From NCBI GenBank assembly GCA_963844845.1, contig CAWJPW010000011.1, positions 903,977-967,976 of the forward strand: a DNA stretch of 64,000 bases, written 5' to 3'. Position numbers and translations under genes: made by a program. The DNA comes from CAWJPW01 sp963844845 (GTDB lineage Bacteria; Acidobacteriota; Thermoanaerobaculia; Thermoanaerobaculales; Sulfomarinibacteraceae). The notes below the pieces were generated by a model. It was not told the DNA's origin and did no database searches. It saw only the letters and a program-made list of their open reading frames with translations. This document shows, in pieces, positions 25,882 to 33,347 of the stretch; position 1 is the stretch's first letter; every line of letters begins with the position of its first letter.

Positions 25882-26109
25882 TCAGGCGGGTCCCTCCAGG
25901 GCCGAGTCCACCACCGCCAGGACCTTCTCGAGGCGGGCGCGCAGCTCATCGCGCTGGCGCTCCAGCTCGGCCGCTCGGCCGGCTTCACGGGCCTCGCCCT
26001 CGAGCTCGGCCACGCGGGCTTCGAGCTCGGCGACCCGGCGGCTGGACTGGCCGTAGGCCTTCACCAGCTGGTCAATCTGGGTCTCCAGACGCTTGAGCAC
26101 CGAGTCCAT
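25882..26109 (-). CDS. Small coiled-coil protein, ZapB-like
   Basis: 75 residues, almost entirely coiled coil: LKRLETQIDQLVKAYGQSSR, then RVAELEARVAELEGEAREA and LERQRDELRARLEKVLAVVDSAL. GGAGG lies five bases before the ATG at 26109. Proteins of this size and composition are regularly found next to zapA, and some are called ZapB-like; they would bridge ZapA to other division factors. The identification rests on context and composition, since coiled coils are poor evidence of homology. The palindromic element copy 2 begins 22 bases upstream of its start. Confidence 0.6.
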   Translation of the reverse strand: MDSVLKRLETQIDQLVKAYGQSSRRVAELEARVAELEGEAREAGRAAELERQRDELRARLEKVLAVVDSALEGPA

Positions 26110-26130
26110 CGCCACCTCCGTCACGCCAGC

Positions 26131-26306
26131 CTGCATGTCTCACCTGGATTCGTCGCGAGACCGCAGAAGCGCCTGCCAGTGTGGTGCTCCGGCCGGGGGG
26201 CCGCCGAGGCGTGCTGGCGGCACGTCGCAGGCGACGCCGACGGGAGAAGCGCCGCAATGGCAGGTGGTACTGCGATCGTAGCAGAAGCCCGGTGAGACAT
26301 GCGGGC
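26131..26306. repeat. Palindromic intergenic element, copy 2
   Basis: About 176 bp. The left end GCATGTCTCACC and the right end GGTGAGACATGCGGGC are inverted repeats that extend inward imperfectly for about 45 bases, so the transcript would form a long hairpin. Its core (26200-26255) is 51/56 identical to copy 3 at 43064-43119. Its right boundary meets the TAG stop of pheT (TAGCCCGCATGTCTCACC on the minus strand). It fills the whole gap between pheT and the ZapB-like gene. Confidence 0.8.
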
Positions 26307-28345
26307 TACCCCAAGCTCACGCCGAGACGCTCGGCCAAGCTTGTGCGCAGCCGTTCTTGCGCTTCGTTGACCTCGTCCTGGGTGAGGGAGCGGCCCTCGT
26401 GCCGGTAGACCAGGCGCAGGGTCGTCCGCACCACGTCCTGCGGCAGCCCCTCGCCACTGAAGCGGTCCACCAGCTCGACCTCCTCCACCCACTCACCGGC
26501 GAGCTCCCTCGCGGCCCCGACGAGATCGGCGAACTCGAGCGCGCGTGGGTGCTGCACCGTCATGTCCGCGCTCACCGCCGGAAAGCGCGGGAGCGGCTCG
26601 AAGCGTGGCGCCTGGGGCTCGGCGGCGACGGCGTCGAGGTCGAGCTCTGCCACCCACAGCGGCAGCTTGAGCTGCCAGCGCTCGGCCACGGGATCGGCCG
26701 TGCGACCCGCCACCCCCACCACGACGCCGTCAAGCTCGAGCACCGCGCCCTCACGTTCATCCAACCAGGGCGCGCCGCCGCGGCGCCAGCGCAGCGGCCG
26801 CGCCGGAAGCCGCTCGAGCCAAGCCTCCACGATGCCCTTGAGGTGGGCGAAGTCGACCTCGCGGGGATCGCTCCAGGAGCCCGACGGCCCTGCCAATGCC
26901 AACGCCAAACGCTCGGCCTCGCGCGGCTCGCCCGCCACGAGCCCGAACACACGACCCTGCTCGAACAGGGCCAGCGAGGTCTCACCCCGGTTGAGGTTGT
27001 CGCGGGCGGCGGCGAGCAGCCCCGGCAGCAGGCTGCGGCGCATCACGGCCTGCGTGCGGGCCAGCGGGTTGCTGAGAGGAGCCGGGTCGTCATGGATGAA
27101 CGGCAGGGCGGCGACGAGCTCGTCGGCGGCGGGATCGCCGAAGGAGAAGGTGACGACCTCCGCGAGGCCCAGGGCCACCGCGGCATCACGAGCACGGTCC
27201 ACCAGCGGCCAGGCGCCGTGCCGCTCGCCCGGAGCAGCAGACAGCACCGGCAGCACTGACGGAACCCGGTCGTAGCCGACGTGGCGAATGACCTCCTCGT
27301 AGAGGTCCTGGACCCGCTCCAGGTCCACCCGGAAGCTGGGCACCGAGCAGGAGATGGTGTCTCCGGCCGGTGAAGGAACGAGCTCGAGTCCGACGAGGAT
27401 GCGAAGAACCTCGTCGGCAGGCATCTCGAGCCCGGCGAAGGCGGCGAGCCGCGACAGCGAGACCGTGATGGCCGCCGCCGCCGGCGGCTCGGGATAGGCG
27501 TCCACCCGTCCGCGCAGCAGGGTGCCGCCGGCGAGCTCGGCGATGAGAGCCGCTGCCAGGTCACAGGCAGTGGCCGCCATCTCGGGGTCCGCGCCGCGCT
27601 CGAAGCGGTGTGAGGCCTCGGTGTGGAGGCCCAGAGCACGGGCGGTGCGGCGCACGCTCAGCGGGTCGAAGTGGGCGCTCTCGAGCAGGATGTCGGTCGT
27701 ACCCTCGTCGATCTCGCTGTCGGCGCCACCCATCACGCCCGCCAGCGCCACTGCCCGCTCGGCATCGGCGATGACCAGCATCTCCGGGTCCAGCCGGCGT
27801 TCGACTCCGTCCAGGGTCTCGAGCACCTCGCCGGAGTGTGCCCGGCGCACCACCACGCGGCGCCCGGCCAGCCGCTCGAGGTCGAACGCGTGAAGCGGCT
27901 GACCCAGGGCCAGGAGAATGTAGTTGGTGGCATCCACGACGGCGTTGAGGGGACGAATGCCACAACGTTCGAGCCGCTTGGCCAGCCATGCCGGGGACGG
28001 GCCAACCGTCACTCCCCGCACCACCCGGGCGACGTAGCGCGTGCAGAGATCAGGCTCGCCGATGGTCACCGCCGCGGCGTCCCCGGCGGGCTCCTCGCCC
28101 TCGGCGAGCTCCACCACCAGGGGGCGCAGAACGGCGCCGGTGGCCACCGCCACCTCGCGGGCGAGGCCGCGGTGATTCATGGCGTCCGGCCGGTTGGTCG
28201 TGATGTCGACGTCCCACACCTCGGAGCGGCCGGCGGGCTCGCGGGTCTCCACGTTGAAGCCGCAGGCAGTGAGGCGCTCGGCGAGCACATCCGCGGCCGG
28301 CGCTTCCTCGAGGCTCTCGCACAACCACTCGAGATCGAACTTCAT
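26306..28345 (-). CDS. pheT: Phenylalanyl-tRNA synthetase beta subunit, short form
   Basis: 679 residues, about 110 fewer than the usual bacterial PheT. The start MKFDLEWLCESL is normal, but VETREPAGRSEVWDVDITTNRPDAMNHRG joins the N-terminal segment directly to the B3/B4 region; the EMAPII-like tRNA-binding OB domain (residues ~40-150 in E. coli) is missing, with no frameshift visible. B3/B4 editing (GVTVGPSPAWLAKRLERCGIRP), B5, the catalytic-like core and the C-terminal FDX-ACB domain (PRFPAVSADMTVQHP to VYRHEGRSLTQDEVN) are present. The ATG at 28345 overlaps the pheS stop (ATGA). It forms the alpha2-beta2 enzyme with PheS. Confidence 0.95.
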   Translation of the reverse strand: MKFDLEWLCESLEEAPAADVLAERLTACGFNVETREPAGRSEVWDVDITTNRPDAMNHRGLAREVAVATGAVLRPLVVELAEGEEPAGDAAAVTIGEPDLCTRYVARVVRGVTVGPSPAWLAKRLERCGIRPLNAVVDATNYILLALGQPLHAFDLERLAGRRVVVRRAHSGEVLETLDGVERRLDPEMLVIADAERAVALAGVMGGADSEIDEGTTDILLESAHFDPLSVRRTARALGLHTEASHRFERGADPEMAATACDLAAALIAELAGGTLLRGRVDAYPEPPAAAAITVSLSRLAAFAGLEMPADEVLRILVGLELVPSPAGDTISCSVPSFRVDLERVQDLYEEVIRHVGYDRVPSVLPVLSAAPGERHGAWPLVDRARDAAVALGLAEVVTFSFGDPAADELVAALPFIHDDPAPLSNPLARTQAVMRRSLLPGLLAAARDNLNRGETSLALFEQGRVFGLVAGEPREAERLALALAGPSGSWSDPREVDFAHLKGIVEAWLERLPARPLRWRRGGAPWLDEREGAVLELDGVVVGVAGRTADPVAERWQLKLPLWVAELDLDAVAAEPQAPRFEPLPRFPAVSADMTVQHPRALEFADLVGAARELAGEWVEEVELVDRFSGEGLPQDVVRTTLRLVYRHEGRSLTQDEVNEAQERLRTSLAERLGVSLG

Positions 28346-29364
28346 GCAAACTGCCTCGCGAGCCTTTGGTCGCCGGCGAACATCAGGCGGAGGTCGGGGA
28401 TGCCGTAGAGCAGCAAAGCGATGCGGTCGAGCCCGACGCCGAAGGCGAACCCGGTGTAGCGATCGGGGTCCACCCCCACCTTCTCGAAGACCCGCGGATC
28501 CACCATGCCGGAGCCGAGGATCTCGATCCATCCGGACCCCGAGCACACCCCGCACCCTCGGCCCGCGCAGAAGATGCAGCTCACGTCCACCTCCGCCGAA
28601 GGCTCGGTGAAGGGGAAGTAGCTGGGCCGGAACCGGACCGCCACGCGGTCCGAGAAGAACGCGTGCAGGAAGGTCTCCAGCGTCGCCTTGAGGTGTCCGA
28701 AGGTGATGCCCTCGTCCACCAGCAGCCCCTCCACCTGGTGGAACATGGGCGAGTGGCGCAGATCCGAGTCGCGCCGGTAGACGCGGCCGGGAACAATGAT
28801 GCGGATGGGCGGCTGCCGCAGCTCCATGGTGCGCGCCTGCACCGGCGACGTGTGGGTGCGCAGGAGCCCACCACCGGACAGGTAGAACGTGTCCTGGTCA
28901 TCCCGCGCGGGGTGGTCCGGCGGGATGTTGAGGGCCTCGAAGTTGTGCCAGTCGTCCTCGATCTCGGGGCCGTCCTCCACCGAGTAGCCCATGCGTAGGA
29001 AGATCGACTCGATCTTCCGCCGCACCAGGTGGACGGGGTGCTCGGCGCCCCGCGGCGGCCGCCACCCCGGCAGGGTCACGTCCACCGGTGGGCGGCGCCG
29101 GGTCTCGCCCGCCTGCCGCGCCCGCTCCTGGGCCTCGCTCAGGCGCTCCTCCACCAGCTGCTTGAGCTGGTTGAGCGCCTGCCCGTAGCCGCGCTTCTCC
29201 TCCCCCGGCAGCGTCCGCAGCACCCCCGCGAGCTCCTGCAGCAGGCCGGAGCGGCGGCCCGCGTAGGTGACGCGTACCTGCTCCACCGCGTCGGGGTCGT
29301 CGTCCGCCCGCTCGAGGTCGGCGAGGAACGAGCGCCGGACCTCGTCCAACCGCTCGAGGCTCAC
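28342..29364 (-). CDS. pheS: Phenylalanyl-tRNA synthetase alpha subunit
   Basis: 340 residues from GTG 29364. The N-terminal coiled coil (about 1-85) is followed by the class II core: HPVHLVRRKIESIFLRMGYS, DWHNFEALNIPPDHPARDDQDTFY, RTHTSPVQARTM (motif 2 region), RDSDLRHSPMFHQVEGLLVD and motif 3 GFAFGVGLDRIALLLYGI. A CIFCAGRGCGVCSGSGW stretch is the Cys-rich insertion seen in many bacterial PheS. It activates phenylalanine and, with PheT, charges tRNA-Phe. It follows rplT by 13 bases in the rpmI-rplT-pheS-pheT order common to many bacteria. Confidence 0.96.
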   Translation of the reverse strand: MSLERLDEVRRSFLADLERADDDPDAVEQVRVTYAGRRSGLLQELAGVLRTLPGEEKRGYGQALNQLKQLVEERLSEAQERARQAGETRRRPPVDVTLPGWRPPRGAEHPVHLVRRKIESIFLRMGYSVEDGPEIEDDWHNFEALNIPPDHPARDDQDTFYLSGGGLLRTHTSPVQARTMELRQPPIRIIVPGRVYRRDSDLRHSPMFHQVEGLLVDEGITFGHLKATLETFLHAFFSDRVAVRFRPSYFPFTEPSAEVDVSCIFCAGRGCGVCSGSGWIEILGSGMVDPRVFEKVGVDPDRYTGFAFGVGLDRIALLLYGIPDLRLMFAGDQRLARQFA

Positions 29365-29377
29365 ACCCGCCCCCGGG

Positions 29378-29731
29378 TCACGCCAGCGCCTGCTTGGCCA
29401 TCTCGGTGAGCTGGGTGAACGCCAGCGGGTCGCGCACCGCCAGATCGGCCAGGACCTTGCGGTCGAGCTCGCAGCCGGCAGCCTTGAGGCCGTGGATGAA
29501 GGTGCTGTAGCTCATGCCGTTGAGGTGGGCCGCCGCGTTGATGCGGGTGATCCACAGGGAGCGGAACTCCCGCTTCTTCTGCTTGCGGTCCCGGTAGGCG
29601 TAGACCAGCGACTTGTCGACCTGCTGCTTGGCGATGCGGTGCAGACGGGACTTGCCGCCCCAGTATCCCTCGGCCAGCTTGAGTATCTTCTTACGACGAT
29701 CCTTGCGGTGATTCGATCGCTTCACTCTCAT
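29378..29731 (-). CDS. rplT: 50S ribosomal protein L20
   Basis: 117 residues, normal length and sequence: MRVKRSNHRKDRRKKILKLA, GYWGGKSRLHRIAKQQV, REFRSLWITRINAAAHLNGMSYSTFIHGLK and the C-terminal DLAVRDPLAFTQLTEMAK. It binds 23S rRNA early in 50S assembly and in many bacteria represses its own operon through a leader RNA. GAGGTGACCC precedes the ATG. The rpmI stop is 8 bases upstream. Confidence 0.97.
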   Translation of the reverse strand: MRVKRSNHRKDRRKKILKLAEGYWGGKSRLHRIAKQQVDKSLVYAYRDRKQKKREFRSLWITRINAAAHLNGMSYSTFIHGLKAAGCELDRKVLADLAVRDPLAFTQLTEMAKQALA

Positions 29732-29739
29732 GGGTCACC

Positions 29740-29940
29740 TCACTGCCCGTAGGGGAGCATGCGGTTCAGTACCTTCGTGTCCTCGGGCGACACCACGACG
29801 GCCGAGCGCAGCTTCCGCTTCCGCTTGCGCGTTTTCTTGCTCAGAATGTGGGAGTGATAGGCGTGGTGGCGCTTGTACCGCCCGCTGGCGGTACGCTTCA
29901 CCCGCTTGGCCGCCCCCCGATGGGTCTTCAGCTTCGGCAT
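29740..29940 (-). CDS. rpmI: 50S ribosomal protein L35
   Basis: 66 residues: MPKLKTHRGAAKRVKRTASG, then KRHHAYHSHILSKKTRKRKRKL and a normal C terminus. GGAGG precedes the ATG. The gene follows thrS by 19 bases; the infC gene that usually lies between thrS and rpmI is not there. Confidence 0.97.
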   Translation of the reverse strand: MPKLKTHRGAAKRVKRTASGRYKRHHAYHSHILSKKTRKRKRKLRSAVVVSPEDTKVLNRMLPYGQ

Positions 29941-29959
29941 GATGCCTCCTTTGCCCCCG

Positions 29960-31900
29960 CTACAGCTCGCGGGAGCGGGTCGTGACAGTGTTGTGGATTC
30001 GCTCGATCACCGCGGCCAGGGACGCCGTGCCCTCGTCGCGGCGGTGGCGCAGGCGCAGGGAGACGGTCTCATCCTCCGCCTCGCGCGGCCCCACCACCAG
30101 CAGGTAGGGCACCTTCATGGCCTCGCCCTCGCGGATCTTGTAGCCCAGCTTCTCCGAGCGCTGGTCCACCTCGGCGCGCACCCCCGCCGCGAGGAGCTCG
30201 GCGCCCACCCGCTCGGCGTACTCGGCCTGGGCGTCGGTGATGGGCAGCACCCGCGCCTGCTCCGGCGCCATCCAGGCCGGCAGGTCACCACCGAAGTGCT
30301 CCAACATGACGCCGTAGAAGCGCTCGATGGAGCCGAGGATCGCGCGGTGGATCATCACCGGCCGCTTCTCCTCGCCGTCCGAGTCCACGAAGCTGAGATC
30401 GAAGCGCTCCGGCAGGTTGAAGTCCAGCTGGATGGTGGCCAGCTGCCACTCGCGGCCCAGGGCGTCGTGCACGACGAAGTCGATCTTGGGCCCGTAGAAG
30501 GCGCCGTCGCCGGGGTTCACGGTGTAGGCGACGTCGCGCGCGTCGAGGCAGCGGGCGAGCACGGTCTCGGCGTGCTCCCAAATTGCCGGATCGCCGATCG
30601 CCTTCTCCGGCCTGGTGGAAAGGAAGATGCGGATCTCGGCGAAGTCGAAGATGTCGTAGATCTCGAAGATGAGGGCGAAGAGGGCGGAGATCTCGGCCTC
30701 GATCTGCTCGGGAGTGCAGAAGATGTGGGCGTCGTCCTGGGAGAAGGAGCGCACCCGGGTGAGCCCGGTGACCACGCCTGAGCGCTCGTAGCGGTGCAGC
30801 CGGCCGAAATCGGCAAGGCGTAGCGGCAGGTCGCGGTAGGAGTGCGCCCCCTCGCCGTACATCAGACAGTGCGAGGGGCAGTTCATGGGCTTGACCGAGA
30901 AGTTGCGCTCCTCGACCTCGTCGAAGGGATCAGCGAAGAACATGTTCTCGCGATAGTTGTCGTAGTGGCCCGAACGCTTCCACAGCGAGACGTCGAAGAT
31001 CTGCGGGGTGATGACCTCGTGGTAGCCGTAGGCCCGGTACTTCTCACGGATGAGCTCGACCAGGGCGTTGTAGACCAGCGCGCCACGCGGGTGGAAGAAC
31101 GGGCTCGCCGGCGCTTCCGGATGGAAGGAGAAGAGGTCGAGCTCGCGTCCCAGGCGACGGTGGTCGCGGCGCCGGAGCTCCTCGAGGCGGGCGAAGTACT
31201 GGTCGAGCTCCTTCTTGGAGGCGAAGGCGGTGCCGTAGATGCGCTGCAGCATCTCGTTGGACTCGTCGCCGCGGTAGTAGGCGCCCGAGGTCTCGAGCAG
31301 GCGCACCGCGCCGATCTGCGAGGTCCGCTGCACGTGCGGCCCGCGGCACAGGTCGAGGAACGGCCCGTGCCGGTACAGGCTGATGGTCTCGCCTTCGGGG
31401 ATGTCGCCCAGGCGGTCGAGCTTGATGTCCTCGCCGCGCTCCACCATCACGTCATGCGCCCCCCCGCGGTCCACCTCGACGCGCTCGAAGGGGAGGTCCT
31501 CCTTGATGATGCGGCGCATCTCGTCCTCGATGCGCTCGAGGTCCTCGGGCTTGAATGCGCGCGGGAAGCGGAAGTCGTACTGGAACTTCTCACTGTGGTC
31601 CTGACGCCCGGCGTCGATAGGCGTTCCCGGCCACAGCCGCTTCACCGCGTCGGCCAGCACGTGCTCGGCCGAGTGGCGGATGACGTCGCCCCCCTCGGGG
31701 TCGCGGGCGGTGACGACCTTCAGCGCGACGTCGTGGTCGAGGCGGGTGCGCAGGTCCACCAGCCGACCGTCGATGAGGCCCGCCACGGTCTCCCGGGCCA
31801 GCCGCGGGCCGATGGCCTCGGCCACCTCGAGCACGCTGACGCCGGCCGGGAACTGACGCCGGCTGCCGTCGGGAAGCTCGACCTGGATTGTGTCCGCCAT
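29960..31900 (-). CDS. thrS: Threonyl-tRNA synthetase
   Basis: 646 residues with all domains: N-terminal TGS domain (IQVELPDGSRRQFPAGVSVLEV), the editing domain with HSAEH (His76, His80) and LCRGPHVQ, the class II catalytic core with NPFFH-equivalent SPFFHPRGALVYNALVELIR, NCPSHCLMY (zinc Cys), ERSGVVTGLTRVRSFSQDDAHIFC, and MIHRAILGSIERFYGVMLEH, and the C-terminal anticodon-binding domain. It charges tRNA-Thr and edits Ser-tRNA-Thr. No T-box or obvious leader structure is visible upstream; the tRNA-Val terminator lies directly before its start, so it needs its own promoter close to the start. Confidence 0.97.
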   Translation of the reverse strand: MADTIQVELPDGSRRQFPAGVSVLEVAEAIGPRLARETVAGLIDGRLVDLRTRLDHDVALKVVTARDPEGGDVIRHSAEHVLADAVKRLWPGTPIDAGRQDHSEKFQYDFRFPRAFKPEDLERIEDEMRRIIKEDLPFERVEVDRGGAHDVMVERGEDIKLDRLGDIPEGETISLYRHGPFLDLCRGPHVQRTSQIGAVRLLETSGAYYRGDESNEMLQRIYGTAFASKKELDQYFARLEELRRRDHRRLGRELDLFSFHPEAPASPFFHPRGALVYNALVELIREKYRAYGYHEVITPQIFDVSLWKRSGHYDNYRENMFFADPFDEVEERNFSVKPMNCPSHCLMYGEGAHSYRDLPLRLADFGRLHRYERSGVVTGLTRVRSFSQDDAHIFCTPEQIEAEISALFALIFEIYDIFDFAEIRIFLSTRPEKAIGDPAIWEHAETVLARCLDARDVAYTVNPGDGAFYGPKIDFVVHDALGREWQLATIQLDFNLPERFDLSFVDSDGEEKRPVMIHRAILGSIERFYGVMLEHFGGDLPAWMAPEQARVLPITDAQAEYAERVGAELLAAGVRAEVDQRSEKLGYKIREGEAMKVPYLLVVGPREAEDETVSLRLRHRRDEGTASLAAVIERIHNTVTTRSREL

Positions 31901-31917
31901 AGGAGACCTCGCAAACG

Positions 31918-31944
31918 AAAAAACCCGACCGGATGGGTCGGGTT
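31918..31944 (-). terminator. Rho-independent terminator of the tRNA-Val pair
   Basis: A perfect 9-bp stem (AACCCGACC with GGTCGGGTT) and 5-base loop, read on the minus strand and followed by a run of T. It lies 12 bases beyond the CCA end of the second tRNA-Val and 18 bases before the thrS start codon. Confidence 0.88.
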
Positions 31945-31955
31945 CGAGGTGCAGG

Positions 31956-32032
31956 TGGTAGGCGCGCGCGGACTCGAACCGCGGACCTCATCCGTGTGAG
32001 GGATGCGCTCTAACCAACTGAGCTACGCGCCT
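31956..32032 (-). tRNA. tRNA-Val (CAC)
   Basis: 77 nt with an encoded CCA. Acceptor AGGCGCG/CGCGCCT, D-arm GCTC..GAGC, anticodon stem CATCC/GGATG around loop CTCACAC giving anticodon CAC, and T-arm CGCGG-TTCGAGT-CCGCG. Second of two tRNA-Val genes on one transcript; the acceptor and D-arm are identical to the first, suggesting tandem duplication followed by anticodon divergence. Confidence 0.95.
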
Positions 32033-32046
32033 GCACGCTGTGCATA

Positions 32047-32123
32047 TGGTAGGCGCGAGCGGACTCGAACCGCTGACCTCTACCGTGTCAAGGTAGCGCT
32101 CTAACCAACTGAGCTACGCGCCT
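32047..32123 (-). tRNA. tRNA-Val (GAC)
   Basis: 77 nt with an encoded CCA. Acceptor AGGCGCG/CGCGCCT, anticodon stem CTACC/GGTAG around loop TTGACAC giving anticodon GAC, T-arm with TTCGAGT. It is the promoter-proximal gene of the pair; 14 bases separate the two. Confidence 0.95.
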
Positions 32124-32228
32124 TCAGGCTGCCGACGGGTGGTCCCTGCGGACACTTTCTCGTGGACCCGTCCTCGTCCCGATCTCATCCAGCTGACAAA
32201 GAACATCCCCCATACGAGAGGGGAGCGC

Positions 32229-32257
32229 ATGGTAGCAGTGGGGGGCAGGCGTGTCAA
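32229..32257 (-). promoter_or_regulatory. Sigma-70 promoter of the tRNA-Val pair
   Basis: Read on the minus strand, consensus TTGACA (32257-32252), a 17-base spacer and TACCAT (32234-32229). Transcription would start near 32222, about 100 bases before tRNA-Val(GAC). The leader holds a GACGGGT/ACCCGTC inverted repeat (32131-32171 region). Confidence 0.85.
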
Positions 32258-32297
32258 CACGCGCTGCGCCCGGCCGCAGCGCTGCTAAACTCCCGCG

Positions 32298-33347
32298 ATG
32301 GCACGCGCGACCCGCCAGCTCGACACCTCCCAGGCAGCGACCTCCGGCAGCCGACTCAAACGCCTCGTGGCACGAATCTACCTCTTCGAGTGGGTGGCTC
32401 TGGCCTCGTTCACCGCCCTCGTCGTCTTCGCGGTCCTCGGGCCGGTGCGCTCGCAGTACGTGCTGCTCGGCCTGCTCACCCTGCGACGGCTCCTGGTCAT
32501 CGCGTTGCTGGCTGTACTCCTGGCCACGGTCGTGTCGCTGGTCCGCACGGCCGGGAGACACGGCCGGCTGCACGCCGCCTGGGGCGAGCTCCCGTGGCGG
32601 CGGCGGCGATTCTGGGTGGACGCCCTCAGGATCGTCGTCGCGTGCAGTGTCGTGGACACCGCACACGCTCTCTTGAAAGTGTACATCCCGGTCATCACCT
32701 CGGCCAACCACGATGCTCTCCTCGCCCGCCTCGACGCGGCGCTTCTCGGCCATGGGGGCGCCGCGCACCTTGCGGCACCGCTCGCCTCGTTCCCCCTGGT
32801 CCTGCATGCCATCGACCTGCTGTACAGCGCTGCCTACTTCTTCATCCTCGGCGGCGGTCTGGTGGCGTTCTTCGCCGTGCTCGACGAGGACGACCGCGTC
32901 CGGTTCTTCTCGAGCTTCTGCCTGATGTGGCAGGTGGGCCTGCTGCTCTACGTTCTCCTGCCCTCATGGGGTCCGGTGTTCGTGTCGCCGAACGCCTTCG
33001 GGAAGATCCTCCAGCACATGCCCGTCACCGTGCACGTGCAGCAGGCTCTCTACCTCGAGACCTCGGCGATCGTGCGTCACCAGTACAACACGGTGATCCA
33101 CTACTTCGGGCTCGCCGCCTTCCCCAGCCTGCACGTCGCGGTGGTCTTCCTCTACGCGCTCTGGGCCCGGCGCAGCCGACCGTGGTTCGTGATCCTGCTG
33201 GTGGTCACCGCGCTGATGCTGCTGGGTAGCATGGTGACCGGGTACCACTACCTGGTCGACGGGCTCTTCGGGCTCCTCGTCGGCGCCTTCGCCTTCATCG
33301 TCGGCCGGCGTTGGCCCGTCGCCGGGAGAACCCCGCAGCCAGCCTAA
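32298..33347 (+). CDS. PAP2-like membrane protein (inositol phosphotransferase Aur1/Ipt1 type)
   Basis: 349 residues with about eight membrane helices. The two phosphatase-like motifs are AAFPSLHVAVVFL and GYHYLVDGLFGLLVGAF, with catalytic histidines in SLH and H-x3-D, as in the PAP2_3/Aur1 group that transfers phospho-head groups between lipids. The bacterial substrate is unknown; phosphatidylinositol, ceramide or polyprenyl phosphate lipids are possible. TAAACT ends six bases before the ATG and no Shine-Dalgarno is visible, so the mRNA is probably leaderless. It is convergent to aspS, with one base between the stop codons. Confidence 0.75.
   Translation: MARATRQLDTSQAATSGSRLKRLVARIYLFEWVALASFTALVVFAVLGPVRSQYVLLGLLTLRRLLVIALLAVLLATVVSLVRTAGRHGRLHAAWGELPWRRRRFWVDALRIVVACSVVDTAHALLKVYIPVITSANHDALLARLDAALLGHGGAAHLAAPLASFPLVLHAIDLLYSAAYFFILGGGLVAFFAVLDEDDRVRFFSSFCLMWQVGLLLYVLLPSWGPVFVSPNAFGKILQHMPVTVHVQQALYLETSAIVRHQYNTVIHYFGLAAFPSLHVAVVFLYALWARRSRPWFVILLVVTALMLLGSMVTGYHYLVDGLFGLLVGAFAFIVGRRWPVAGRTPQPA

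Noticed and set aside
26121..26492. Minus-strand frame in the palindromic element as a real gene
   Set aside because: No start site or known family; it overlaps the pheT end. Kept only as an observation on frame conservation.
31901..31955. T-box or tRNA-sensing leader before thrS
   Set aside because: The hairpin here is the terminator of the upstream tRNA-Val transcript; no specifier loop or T-box sequence is seen.
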